This document shows, one piece after another, positions 1-10,569 of a DNA stretch of 64,000 bases. Position 1 is the stretch's first letter. Every line of letters starts with the position of its first letter. The stretch is taken from NCBI GenBank assembly GCA_019426215.1, contig CM033391.1, positions 4,576,708 through 4,640,707 on the forward strand, given 5' to 3'. This DNA comes from Buddleja alternifolia (lineage: Eukaryota; Streptophyta; Magnoliopsida; Lamiales; Scrophulariaceae). The position numbers and the translations under genes were made by a program. The notes beneath the pieces were generated by a model. It saw only the letters and a list, made by a program, of their open reading frames with translations, was not told the DNA's origin and did no database searches.

Positions 1-186
1 CAACCGATTTGATGATGAATTGAACCGGTAAAACGATATCTCGAATCAATTTTGTTGGAAAACAACCGATTTGATGATGAATTGAACGGGTAAAACGATA
101 TCTCGAATCAATTTTGTTGGAAAACAACCGATTTGATGATGAATTGAATGAGTAAAAAAATATCTCTTATCAATTTTGCTGATATA
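1..186. repeat. 62-bp tandem repeat, three copies
   Basis: Three head-to-tail copies start at 1, 63 and 125 with a period of 62 bp. The first two differ by very few bases and the third is diverged in its second half. Each unit opens with CAACCGATTTGATGATGAAT. The array touches the window edge, so it may continue further. No coding potential is seen. Confidence 0.93.
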
Positions 187-237
187 TGTGATTATGGAAA
201 TAATATAATGAAATCGGTTATGGCGTGTGAAACTGGG

Positions 238-593
238 GATTTGATTTGATACTGTGTATTAAATTGAATCTGTTAGTTATAATTTAATGACTAAAATGCC
301 CTTTACATAATTAAAACAAATTATTAAATCAGTTAAATGTGTTAAATGTAGACCTTGGGATCAAATTGAATCAAAGGCCTAGATTGGGTTTTATATCTTA
401 TTTAATGACAAGGGATGTATTTGATCCATACCCTATATAAGACCCAATTTAGGCCTTAGATTCAATTTGATCCCAAGGTCTACATTTAACACATTTAACT
501 GATTTAATAATTTGTTTTAATTATGTAAAGGGCATTTTAGTTATTAAATTATAACTAACAGATTCAATTTAATACACAGTATCAAATCAAATC
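238..593. repeat. Near-perfect 160-bp inverted repeat (foldback element)
   Basis: The left arm (238 to about 397) and right arm (about 433 to 593) are reverse complements, with about four mismatches over some 160 bases and a loop of about 35 bases. A transcript through it would form one long hairpin. No transposase, clear target-site duplication or coding sequence was found. It lies about 1 kb beyond the 3' end of the CSLA pseudogene. It could be a young foldback MITE or a small-RNA precursor; the sequence does not decide. Confidence 0.93.
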
Positions 594-1569
594 TAAGAAA
601 ATTATTATTTAAAGTATGGTAAGATGAAAACAAAATGCGGAAAGCAGCCCACAGTGTTGGTCCAAGTGGGACATCCTTGCCAAACTTCTTCCACCTAAAA
701 TATACACATATATTTGATTATATAAGAACAATTTCTTTTTGTATTTTTCTTTATACAAGTTCAAAAATCTTGTCTCAACTGTCGGCAAAGAAACATTAAG
801 GGCCCATTTTGTGAATTAAAATGTTAAAGTTACTAGAAAATATTAAAGTGCCCTTAGGTACGTTGTACGTAGTATAAATCGAGTTCATATTTTGTTTCTC
901 CAAGTCCACAATTTATGATGATATATATTGCTCAATAATATCTCTTGTATCACATTGACTTGGCAAAATGTTCTTAAAAATATGTAAATAAACACTAATT
1001 GCGAACCAAGGTTATATTTAGGTTGATTTTTCATTTGAGGCCGGGTGTTTTCTATCTAGTCGACCCAACGTAATCAGACTGAACAGTATATTCTAAACGA
1101 GGAATATCAATCAACCCAGGATCTCAAATTGTTCGTGTTAGATACTTTGACTATGATACAAAGTAATCCGGCAAAAAATCAACCACTTAGATATATTACA
1201 CCAAAAAATAAAAATTTGTAGAACAATATCCATGCATCCAAAATACAAAAGAGTGCTTATCAAAGTGTTTTTACATTCTTAAAAATAAAAAAATTCAACT
1301 CATTTAATAACTGGTCGAGAACAAAAACCTAGCTAAACCAGTTTTAAGTTAGTCCTACACTCAACTTTCACCTTGGAGGATAACAATAATCCAAGAATGT
1401 GTTTAAATGAATTCATGTGAAGTACTTGGGAGTTGGGACCCCAATTCTCGATAAAATCACAACCTCAATATACTATGGATCCTATACGATCCTATTATCT
1501 TGACGGTTGTGATTGTTATGAAAGTCAGAGTTATGAGATCTTCTAAGAATAATCCTCTTAGTTATGCTG
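594..1569. other. AT-rich intergenic stretch, nothing recognised
   Basis: This stretch lies between the hairpin and the CSLA stop codon. I see no convincing coding exon, RNA gene or transposon terminus. It would contain the 3' UTR and downstream flank of the CSLA gene. Confidence 0.5.
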
Positions 1570-2512
1570 CTAAATGGTGTCAAGGGCTGGGACTATCGTG
1601 CCAAAGTAGCCGAATCCCGTGATTGTAAAGAAGATGGCTTGAGGGAAGAGGTATATGAAATATCTGTCGTTTCCATAGAAGACTCCATAGCATCCACACG
1701 CGAAAAGAAACACCGCGATTCCTAGCTCCTGTAGTAGTATTCTGGAAAAATTACAAGCATTACTAAATTCTCAACACATAATAGGTCATTAATTTCATGT
1801 CATATTAGAACTTTGTTTTAAAAATGTACGTCAGCAATAACATTCTATATCGTAAGCAATAGAAATGACTGAAAAAATATATTGGTATTGTTTAGATCAA
1901 AAGATTTGGAAGTCATAAATTTCAAATTCATCAACAAATTAGTTTATCTTGCTTGAACGATTTGAAGTAACAATGAATTTGACATTTCTGAGAGCTCATT
2001 TAGAGTTATATTGTCAATTATTATGGTGAATTTCAGTCCATCTAATTATTTAAAACCTTTCTCCAAACTCATTGATCAAATCTGAATCCATCAATCCAAA
2101 CACAACCTTAGAAAATAGTAAGCAAAAATTCACCTATCTCTGAGAAGCTGAAGTCTTGCAGGCTCCTTTGGTGCATTTGATTCACCATTAGATTTGTGTT
2201 TAAGAGCATCTCCAAGTTTTTCAGTGACGACCCATTCGTTAGCCCTCTTAGCCTCTAGCAAACCGATGATTAAGGCCTTGGTTCGATGAAACGACATTAC
2301 ATTCTCAAAAAGGACCCAAGGCACAGCCAAATGAAATGACCTGAAAAAATTCAAAATTCTAGTCTATCAAATGCAAGAAATTAGGCTTAAAGTTAGGACA
2401 CTTCTTGTCCAGACCAGGTTTGGTCGTGCCCAACTGATCACATGGCAAGTGAAGAAATATTTGCTCTAAGATTGATCAGCCTTTGGAATATACATTAATC
2501 ACATGATAAGTA

Positions 2513-2856
2513 AGAGAAACTTGCAGCACTAGTCTCACGTGATAGGTTCTTTTGCAATTTTAGTCTCAGTGTTTACAAACTTGCAGAATTAGTCCCACAA
2601 AATGCATTCTTTTTCCATTTTCAGTTGCCGTCGTTAAAAAACAGACATAAACCTTGGTCACGTGCTTTACGCGTGAACGATACCAAATTTAACGGTACGT
2701 GCATTTCATGGGCGAAATTTCATCCATTTGTTTCACATACGAGATCAAAAGTTGCAATCAAATGCATCCGTAAGGGACTAATTCAACAAATTTAAAAATA
2801 ATGAGACTAAAACCGCAATTGAATCAATCCTACACGACCGATATTGCAGTTTTTCC
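2513..2856. mobile_element. MULE-type MITE in CSLA intron
   Basis: Inverted termini of more than 100 bp pair AGAGAAACTTGCAG... with ...TTGCAGTTTTTCC, and include the motif TTTTAGTCTCA on both arms. The flanking 9-mers TGATAAGTA (2504-2512) and TGACAAGCA (2857-2865) match at 7 of 9 positions, as expected for an old Mutator-type target-site duplication. No transposase sequence is present. It lies in the intron between the exons at 2340 and 2965. Confidence 0.72.
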
Positions 2857-3669
2857 TGACAAGCAAACTATACTCGCAATGTGATTAATTGGGTTCTACC
2901 AAAACTCAATCCAAACTAGAATATTCCGAAAGTATAACTTGCAAAGCATTAATTTAAACTAGACCTTGGAGTTGCGGAAATCGTGTTAATTGTGGCGATA
3001 ATAAAAGTAGCCACAATTGCTCCCCATTTAGGAACATCAACTTCAGGGGTTTAAACTTACCAATGGAAGCACTATACAATAAAAGAAGAATGTGAACATA
3101 GTGCCTACGATCTTCCGTATATAGAAGAAGTTATATATCATATAGAACTTCGTCCAGAGCGACACTTCCTATACCAAAGCACAATGTATTATATTAATTT
3201 GTGGAATAATTCAAAATGTTATAAAGTTTGAAGTCACTAATGCAAAACACCTTGTTCTTAAGAATTTCGATCGACATTTTTCTGAATAAATTGGCAGGAC
3301 CACATGACCGTCGGTGCTGCTAAGAACGATACGCCTTCCAAGTACTTGGAAGTTCACTTTTTACCTGTCGAAACACAAATATCGATTAGTAGTTTAGTAC
3401 TACATTTCCTTATATAGATCGTGTAAATAGACCAAATGCACGATATAGAGAAAAGTTTATTGATACAACCTAAAATCTCAAACATACAACGTTATAATAT
3501 ATATAATTTTTTAAGATGAGGCAAGTTAAGTCTGATTTGTTGAACATGTATTGAAAATTTTGCCCTTTAAAATCATGTATGTCGTGCATGTGAGGGATCC
3601 TGACGGAATATTCAGCCAGAATCGACTTTTGGAAGGTATAAAGTCGAATAGTTCAGATGATAGAATATT

Positions 3670-3892
3670 GGGTAAAAAGCACTCCCCCCACCCCAACCTA
3701 TAGTAACTGATCATTTTGCTCTTTATTCTAAAACTTTTCGCACTCGATCCCCCAACATCTGATTTTTGTTGCAGAATGCCCCTTGGCTTTGTTTCCAACG
3801 AAGATAGCCAGGGGACATTCTGCAATAGCCATACATAGCCAGGGGACATTCTACAAAACATGACATAGGTTGGGGGAATCTGCATTTTACCC
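3670..3892. mobile_element. Small GGGTAAAA-terminal MITE in CSLA intron
   Basis: Termini GGGTAAAAAGCACTCC and GGAATCTGCATTTTACCC are inverted repeats, and the CCCCAACCTAT block occurs on both arms. GAATATT flanks both sides, probably the remains of a MULE target duplication. The element ends only about 38 bp from the splice donor of the exon at 3931-4067. It is too short to encode anything. Confidence 0.7.
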
Positions 3893-4951
3893 TGAATATT
3901 TTGCTCCCGAATTAAAATGTCGAAATGTACATGGAGGTTTCCTAGGTAAACAAATTTCCAGCCCTTGAGTCCATCTCGAACAGCAAGATCCATGTCTTCT
4001 ACGGTGGTTCTGTCTTTCCAGCCTCCAGCCTCATTAATTGCAGCCATTCTCCATATTCCACCACTTCCTGAGTTAAAAGAAGTTATATAACTATAGGGGT
4101 AGTTACAGGGGCTGACAAATTTAGTCGAGTAATCGCGACACTGGCAATTTAAGCACATTAGCTATCCAATTTTCATGAATTGAGAACAGATTGTGCAGGG
4201 AATTGAAAACTTGGCAGGAAATTTGCATGTGCTAGGCACATAACCTTTTCAATTTTGGAGGAAAATTATTATGTAAAGACCAAAAATGCTTAACTATAGT
4301 AACATGTATGACTAAAATTGCAAATTTGTGCTAGGTGAACTTGCAATTTTGACTTTGTAAGTTAAGAGAAATTGACAATTTTAATCCTGCAAATTTAGTA
4401 CGGAATAGCACTTTTGGTTTTCATGTGCACAATGCACGCTAATTAATTTACATCCAAAATTGAAAACCCCCTACATTAGATGGTTATATATGATCGACAC
4501 ATCCCACTTTCCGACCACTGTTTTTTTGAAAATTTGAAAAATTAATGTTCTTAATTTACCAATGTCACAACTTATAGGACGTATTTTGCCGTTTTGCCTA
4601 AATCCTAATAGTAGAACTTTAACAATTAAGAGAAAATACATCTTCATGCTAAAATATAGAAAACCAATGTCTCTTCATGTTTAACTAAAGTCACTATATA
4701 TGTAATAACTTCACAAATTGTTTGGAAAGATACTTTAAAATTTACCGTTAAAGCTGAAGAATGAATGAATGGATGATCCTCCTTCTTGCTCAATTGCAAA
4801 CTGGTAATCCAGTGACATTTCTTGCATTCTTGTCAAGAAGCATTCATCTGCATTCACTGCAAAGTTTACAGATATTAAAAACCGCAGAAACTGCCCCACT
4901 GCCGAGTGACTTAGAAGCTATGATGCACGGACACAAGTTGTGTCACACAAC

Positions 4952-5500
4952 CATGGTTCAAAGTCACAGTATCGGTAATAATATAGGCAGGTGTTGTTCC
5001 ATATCGGTCGCGATGTATCGGGATATTATTGGGCGATACGAAATAACGCATGATAGGTTCCTAAAAAAATTATCAAAAATTTATATAATTGTAGAATAGA
5101 TAGAAAACAAAAGTTTCAATTACTTGGTACATTGTAAAAAAAAATATCGCATTAGATATAAAAAATTTATTAATAATATTGTCGAACCTAAATTTGTAAT
5201 AAAAAAGAGTACTTTGATAATTATATCATAAGTTTTCAAGGTATATATATGTAATAATATACCTATTAAATTATCTCCTAAAGCATATATTTATAAAAAA
5301 TCAATGAAAGTTTTGTTTTTAAAAATAATTACCGAGATGCCCGATATTAGCCCATATTATCGATATTATCACCGATAATATTTTGATACGACCGATAATA
5401 TCATCGTATTGGCGATATCATCAAATATTATCGGATGTCGACTTCGGATAATATTAGATATCGCCCTATATTATCGGATCGGATAATACTTTGAATCATG
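4952..5500. mobile_element. hAT-type MITE (CATGGTTCAAAG termini)
   Basis: The ends CATGGTTCAAAGT and CTTTGAATCATG are inverted. The 8-bp flanks CACACAAC (4944-4951) and GACACAAC (5501-5508) match at 7 of 8 positions, fitting a hAT target duplication. The arms carry many degenerate copies of a CCGATAATAT motif. There is no transposase. It lies in a CSLA intron between the exons at 4856 and 5873. Confidence 0.78.
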
Positions 5501-6256
5501 GACACAACTACGTCAATATATACCGACACGGTAAATTCTTAAAAAAAAAACAGTATTCTGGGGATAAGAGTAGAATAGAGTGCAAAATATGAGTTTCACA
5601 GCTACGTCAATATGTTAAAGTATTCCTCATTTGTATCCATGACGTGCGAGATACTCCAAATTAGCCAACACTCTATTCAAGTATTCTTTTTTTCTTTTAA
5701 TTTTGGACACTTTAAAAATTTAAATGATGCGTATCCAATTGATATTTCCACATCAAATTTGAATACTATACTGCATGAGATCATTTTTAGGAGAATGTGT
5801 GCATCCTATTTAGAACTAGTTGACAATTTAAGAGAAAGTTAGGGTAGCTATGGATAGGATTGTGATGCATACCAAACCTCCAACGGGCCTGTATAAGCGC
5901 AATTTCCGGGTTGTGTATGAGAAACGGGATGGCTTGTTGGAGAAAGTCGGGCTCGGGCTGAAAATCGGCATCAAAGATGGCGACGTACTCACATTCTTTA
6001 ACATGTCACGCTCCAAGCCTTCTTTAAGAGCTCCAGCCTTGTAGCCTCTTCTTGTTTCTCTAATTTGGTATCTAATGTTAATGCCTTCACTTACCCACTT
6101 TATACATTCTTTCTCAATCATATCCTGCAACCTTTCAATTATTAATGACAAAATCAAATATAAGTTGAAGGGAATCCAAAGGCAATAGAATAAAATTAAA
6201 GGATTTTAATATGTTTAAGTTGAGAGCATATATGATTTGGGGAATATTTAGATTAA

Positions 6257-6629
6257 GGATAAAATGCATAAAACACCCCTGTGTTACATCGAAAATGCAA
6301 AATAAAAACAAAAATTGTGTTAATGAAATATGCAAAATAAAACACCCCTTGTGAGTCTGGGCGAAATCCTCTTTCAGCAGAAAGAGAGAAGGAAATATGC
6401 GTGCTTTTGGTTGAATTATTACTTCCTACCTTTTATATTGTGTGGGGAGGATATAAATGTCAAACGAACATGTCAATAAAGGTGAAAAACATGAAGTCCA
6501 CGCTCATGTTCTAATGAAATAAGGTTTTGGCGTAGATCTTTTAATAGCACAAGGGGTGTTTAACCTATTTCGTTAACACAAATTTATTTTTTTTCAATTT
6601 AACACAGGGGAATTTTATGCAGTTTACCC
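6257..6629. mobile_element. MULE-type MITE with perfect 9-bp duplication
   Basis: GGATAAAATGCATAAAACAC at the left end pairs with a right end reading TTTATGCAGTTTACCC. TTAGATTAA is duplicated exactly at 6248-6256 and 6630-6638. The arms share a CACCCCTTGTG block. It is 373 bp and non-coding, just upstream of the CSLA exon at 5873-6124, so inside the expanded intron. Confidence 0.88.
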
Positions 6630-7562
6630 TTAGATTAATTATGTTTTTTTAATTATTTAGCTTAATTATCTTAGTTCAAATTTATTTTCTTTTATCATAA
6701 TCTTGTAGAGCCTATATAAACTATGGCTGGAAATCCTTATCAAGTACGTTACTTTGATGAATGAATTGAATTCTGCATTATTAGTTTATTCTAGACTATT
6801 TTTCCACATCATAAGTATATCATTAACCAATGGAATCAAGCCGAACAATGTATTATTCAACCTTGTCTAAATTATTAGGGAAAATTGCCTTTTGGTCCCA
6901 TATTACAGCACCTGTTGCAAGTTTGGTACCATAGTTTATGAAAAATCCAGCATTAGTCCCACGATACCACTTTTGCAATGAAAAGTAGTATCACCGTTAA
7001 CAATTAAATGGAAAAAGCCACGTATGCTGCATGTGGCCATTAACTCCGGGTTTAAAGTTTCTAAAAATGCAATTTTAGTCCGATACTTGAGCACTTCCTT
7101 GCAAATTTGGTCCCATCACTAAATAAATTAACGGTGATAGCCATGTACTATGCTCTTAACTTACTTATTTCATGCATTTTCCTTTTCTGAGGTACAGTAT
7201 GTTTTCTCATCCAAATTTTTAGGAAATACAATGTTTTTTTTTTCAGGTTCACAAATTACATAATACTATAATGTTTTATATAGGACGACTTATGATTTAA
7301 GGAACATAGAAATTTATAATTTATAAAATATACAACAGTTCTTGATTAATGTAGAAGTGAATGCTAGACTTTACAAATTATTAAATATCAAATTCGATAT
7401 AAAATCCTATCTCTGATTACTCCTTGCCTCCTTCCGCTTTTCCATATAAGATGTTAATTGTCTGTTCTTTAGTTTTTCTCGGCACTAATTAATTTTTTTT
7501 TATTAAACAACTGAAGAAAAAATTATATAAAGTGAAGAACTTTATTGCAAATATACGAGACG

Positions 7563-7596
<34 letters not shown>

Positions 7597-7600
<4 letters not shown>

Positions 7601-8769
7601 ACGGATCCAGGATTGACTTCTTGGGGGACCTAAACATTAAAGTAAAAAAAAAAAATTGACAATATTTATGATTATATCTCTAAATTTATTTTAGTTATAA
7701 CAGATGAAAAAAAAAATTATCATGTTATGAAAAACAAAACTAATTTTTAATAAACTTACAGTAGTTTCAAAATATAAAGAAATTCTTCAAAAACTTTATC
7801 GAAGTTGTACACAGCGATCGAAGTACTAGTATCTGCCAAAGGTTCTGATCTTTCAACTTGAGATTCTTGGTTTTGAATATTTTTTCTTTTAAAAAAAGTG
7901 TCGATTGTGGTTGATTTTCCCATACTTTTACCTATTAATCATATAATTGAATAAGTAAATACACATAAAGATACATATTAAATTCTAAGTAACTATAGAT
8001 TATGGTTCTATTATCTTAAAAAAACTACTTAATAAATTAATACATTCAGTTATAAATAATTAATACAAACCAAAAAGCGAACTAAAAAACATGTAATTCT
8101 CTACACTAAAAAATAAAGTTATTATTTACTAAAACTCTTTTAAAATTATCAAATAATGTATTGTGATTAGTTCATACTTTGTGGAGGATAAACTTTGAAT
8201 AATCGAATGATCCCTTTTCTTGTCCTTAGATGTGTTGATGTTTTGTATATTTTTCCTTTGCAATGATCCCTTTTTATAGTTTTTGAGAAAAGTGTTATTA
8301 GTTCTAATTCTAATATGTGTAAAAGAGAGGTTTAAAAAAAAGATCTTTATCAATTCTAACCCTAATATGTATAGAATTGAAATTCAAAAAAGAAAATTAA
8401 AGGTATTGTCAGTTCAACTTTTTTTTTATGGTAACTACCTTTTTTTAAAATCAATATAAGGATATATATGATAATCCATGCCTTATATGACAAATGAGAA
8501 GAACCGTTCACTAACAATAGAGAAAAGGAGTTTAAAAATTAAAAAAATAAAAGTTGTGAATGGAGAGATTCGAACCTGCCTCCGCCTTGGGTATATGCAA
8601 CTTACTACCAGGCCTCCCACTAACTCGGCCAACCTATTTTTGTGCTTTATATAGAACCGAAACAATATATTGGCGGGGGGGCCATATTATAAAATCCTAC
8701 ATACCTTGTAGAAAAAATTTAAAGTCTCGGGGGGGCCGAGGCTGCCCCCCCCCCTCCCAAATCCGTCCC

Positions 8770-8770
<1 letters not shown>
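7597..8770. mobile_element. Nested DNA transposon with AGGGACGGAT termini in an (AT)n tract
   Basis: The ends AGGGACGGATCCAGG and ...CCAAATCCGTCCCT are inverted, with poly-G/poly-C runs next to the right end. Both flanks are (AT)n, so insertion into a TA microsatellite hides the true duplication. The termini resemble those of plant hAT-superfamily non-autonomous elements, which is my inference. The inside is AT-rich, with no convincing transposase. Confidence 0.6.
8560..8636 (-). repeat. tRNA-like segment with A-box and B-box
   Basis: On the minus strand GTTGGCCGAGTTAGTGG resembles the D-arm/A-box of plant tRNA-Leu or tRNA-Ser. GGTTCGAATCT about 45 bases later matches a B-box. I could not fold a good acceptor stem or anticodon arm, and it sits inside a transposon. 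I read it as a tRNA-derived remnant rather than a working tRNA. Confidence 0.45.
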
Positions 8771-8812
<42 letters not shown>

Positions 8813-8934
8813 GCTAGACTTAATAAATTAAGATGAATTCTTTCTTGATCAAAGATAGAATTAAAAATTGTGGTGCGAGTTGTCATTCAAGAACACTACA
8901 TTTGCTTGGTGTGAACGAGACATTTATAAAAAAT

Positions 8935-9290
8935 GTGTGTAGTGTGTGTAAAAAGTATTTGCATTGTGCGTAGTGTGTGTAAAAAATATGTATTGTGTGT
9001 GAAAAAGTGTGCAGTGTATGTAAAAAATATGTGTAAAAAATGTGCACTGGGTGTGAAAAAGTGTGTAGTGTGTGTAAAAAGTATTTGCATTGTGTGTAGT
9101 GTGTATAAAAAATATGCATTGTGTGTGAAAAAGTGTGCAGTGTATGTAAAAAATGTGTGTAAAAAATGTGCACTGGGTGTGAAAAAGTGTGTAGTGTGTG
9201 TCAAAAAGTATAGTGTGGGTAAAAAATGTGTAATGTGTGTAGCGTGTGTAAAAAGTGTGTTTTGTGTGTAAATGTGTTCAAGTGTTTGTA
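8935..9290. repeat. 126-bp higher-order GT-rich minisatellite
   Basis: Copies begin at 8935, 9061 and 9187 with GTGTGTAGTGTGTGT, giving a 126-bp period made of smaller GTGTGTAAAAA-like units. Long open frames on both strands here come only from the repeat and are not genes. It lies inside the 3.7-kb MULE. Confidence 0.9.
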
Positions 9291-9654
9291 TAAATTGTGT
9301 GTTGGGTGTGTATTAAATTTCAAATTAAGTTAGACCCATATTGGGCCCAACTTAAAACTCAATTTGACTCATATATTAATGAAAGTGAGTGGGAACCAAC
9401 CCAATTGGAACCAAAGAGAAAAAACTTTGGATCCAATCCAATTAAAACCTAATTTAGTTGGGTTGGGTTGGAAATATATGCTTGAACCCAAATTGCCACC
9501 CCTAAAAAGAATCATACCATAAAAGGCAAAGAAAAAAAATGATACAAACAAACAAAAATCTCATATAATTTTCATCATACACTTAAAACCGTAGGATTAA
9601 TCAAGTAAAGATGCCAAAAATAATAATAATACAAATATGTTAATTAGCTTTTTG

Positions 9655-9861
9655 TCAATTTTTAAAGTTGAGATCTCATAATCAAGAGATTGTGTGTTCT
9701 ACTCTGATTGATGTATGTGGGTGTTCTCTCTACTTAGATGGTAGTTAGTTTGTAATAGTTTATAGTCTATAATTGTATTTGCTAATGATGCTTACTTGTA
9801 ATAGATTATCTTGTAATTGATACAATATGATGTTGTAATCGCTTCTATAAAAAAAAAAAGT
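9655..9861 (+). mobile_element. tRNA-derived SINE, copy 1
   Basis: TTAGCTTTTTGTC and GTGTGTTCTACTCTG are diverged A-box and B-box-like motifs. A body follows (GTGGGTGTTCTCTCTACT...) and a terminal A-run at about 9849-9860. A related sequence lies on the opposite strand at about 19,490-19,700, with a clearer A-box and B-box. There are no coding features. It is inserted within the 3.7-kb MULE. Confidence 0.6.
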
Positions 9862-10128
9862 TATCTTAAAGTTTTATGAGTTCAACATTGAAAATAATAA
9901 TTACATCTTTTGTTTAATATGATATGGTTAGCTTGTTCATGAAATGAAATCAATTCGCGCTGAGAAAAGCTATAGAATGGAGAATTAATATCCTATAGGG
10001 AAAAGTGGAAGGAGCAATCATAAATGTGATTTTATATTGATTTAATAATTAGTAAGGTCTAGCCATCACTTTTACTTAATTAATCAAAAATCATTACATA
10101 TTTTATGATTTATGAGTTTTTATGTTCC

Positions 10129-10175
<47 letters not shown>

Positions 10176-10569
10176 AATTCGTTAACTTGAGAAAAAACAT
10201 TGTATTTCTTAGCAATCTTGGATGAGAAAGCATGTTGTCCCACAAAAAATGGAAAATGCATGAAATAAGTAGGTTAACAACATAGTATGTGGCTTTGATC
10301 ATTAACTTTTTAGTGATGAGACCAAATTTGCAAGAAAGTACTAAGGTATGAGATCAAAATTTCATTTTCAAAAACTTTAAACCCGGAGTTAACGGTCACG
10401 TGCATCGCATGTGACTTCTTCCATCTAATTGTTAGCGGCAGTACAATTTTTGCAATGAAAAATGGTATTGTGGGACTAAAGTTGGATCTTTTGTAAACCA
10501 TGGTACCAAACTTGCAGCCTGGGCTATAGTATGAGACCAAAAATTTAAAGCAATTTTTCTGAATTATTA

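Larger units (their letters stand above)
1570..6124 (-). pseudogene. CSLA: CSLA glucomannan mannosyltransferase pseudogene, 3' exons
   Basis: CSLA enzymes are Golgi membrane GT2 glycosyltransferases that polymerise mannan or glucomannan from GDP-sugars. In transcript order the exons are 6124-5873, 4856-4746, 4067-3931, 3364-3251, 3168-2965, 2340-2134 and 1741-1570. All have GT-AG borders and the phases agree through to the stop. Readable family blocks include [101 protein letters not shown] and ITGFGYFGTIVP. Lesions: a one-base deletion near 5,995 just before the DxD block; a CAG-to-TAG stop at 3320-3322 and a TGG-to-CGG change at 3308-3310, which destroy QxxRW; and one extra base near 3,045-3,056. 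The membrane-rich C-terminus is otherwise well kept, which suggests fairly recent death. Confidence 0.93.
6878..10560. mobile_element. Long-TIR MULE, 3.7 kb, non-autonomous
   Basis: About 350 bp at the left (6878 to about 7235) recurs inverted at the right (about 10195 to 10560), beginning GGGAAAATTGCC / GCAATTTTTCT. The arms share recognisable blocks such as CCCGGAGTTAAC. AATTATTA flanks both ends (6870-6877 and 10562-10569), with an imperfect ninth base, as expected for Mutator-like elements. The interior has no recognisable transposase. It holds a nested TIR element, a tRNA-like stretch, a minisatellite and a SINE, so it has been a repeated insertion target. Confidence 0.85.

Noticed and set aside
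3526..4158. A 210-codon minus-strand frame taken as one protein
   Set aside because: Only 3931-4067 is a CSLA exon; the rest is read-through into introns and a MITE.
4258..4440. Another MULE MITE in a CSLA intron
   Set aside because: GACCAAAAATGC and GCACTTTTGGTT arms are suggestive, but similarity is weak and no target duplication was found.
5850..6044. Plus-strand 64-codon frame
   Set aside because: It is the antisense of the CSLA DxD exon.
8560..8636. Functional tRNA gene
   Set aside because: A-box and B-box exist, but I could not pair an acceptor stem or find a convincing anticodon arm, and it lies inside a transposon.
8883..9271. Long open frames on both strands (Cys/Lys-rich and His/Thr-rich)
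   Set aside because: They are translations of the GT-rich minisatellite; composition and overlap on both strands show they are not genes.
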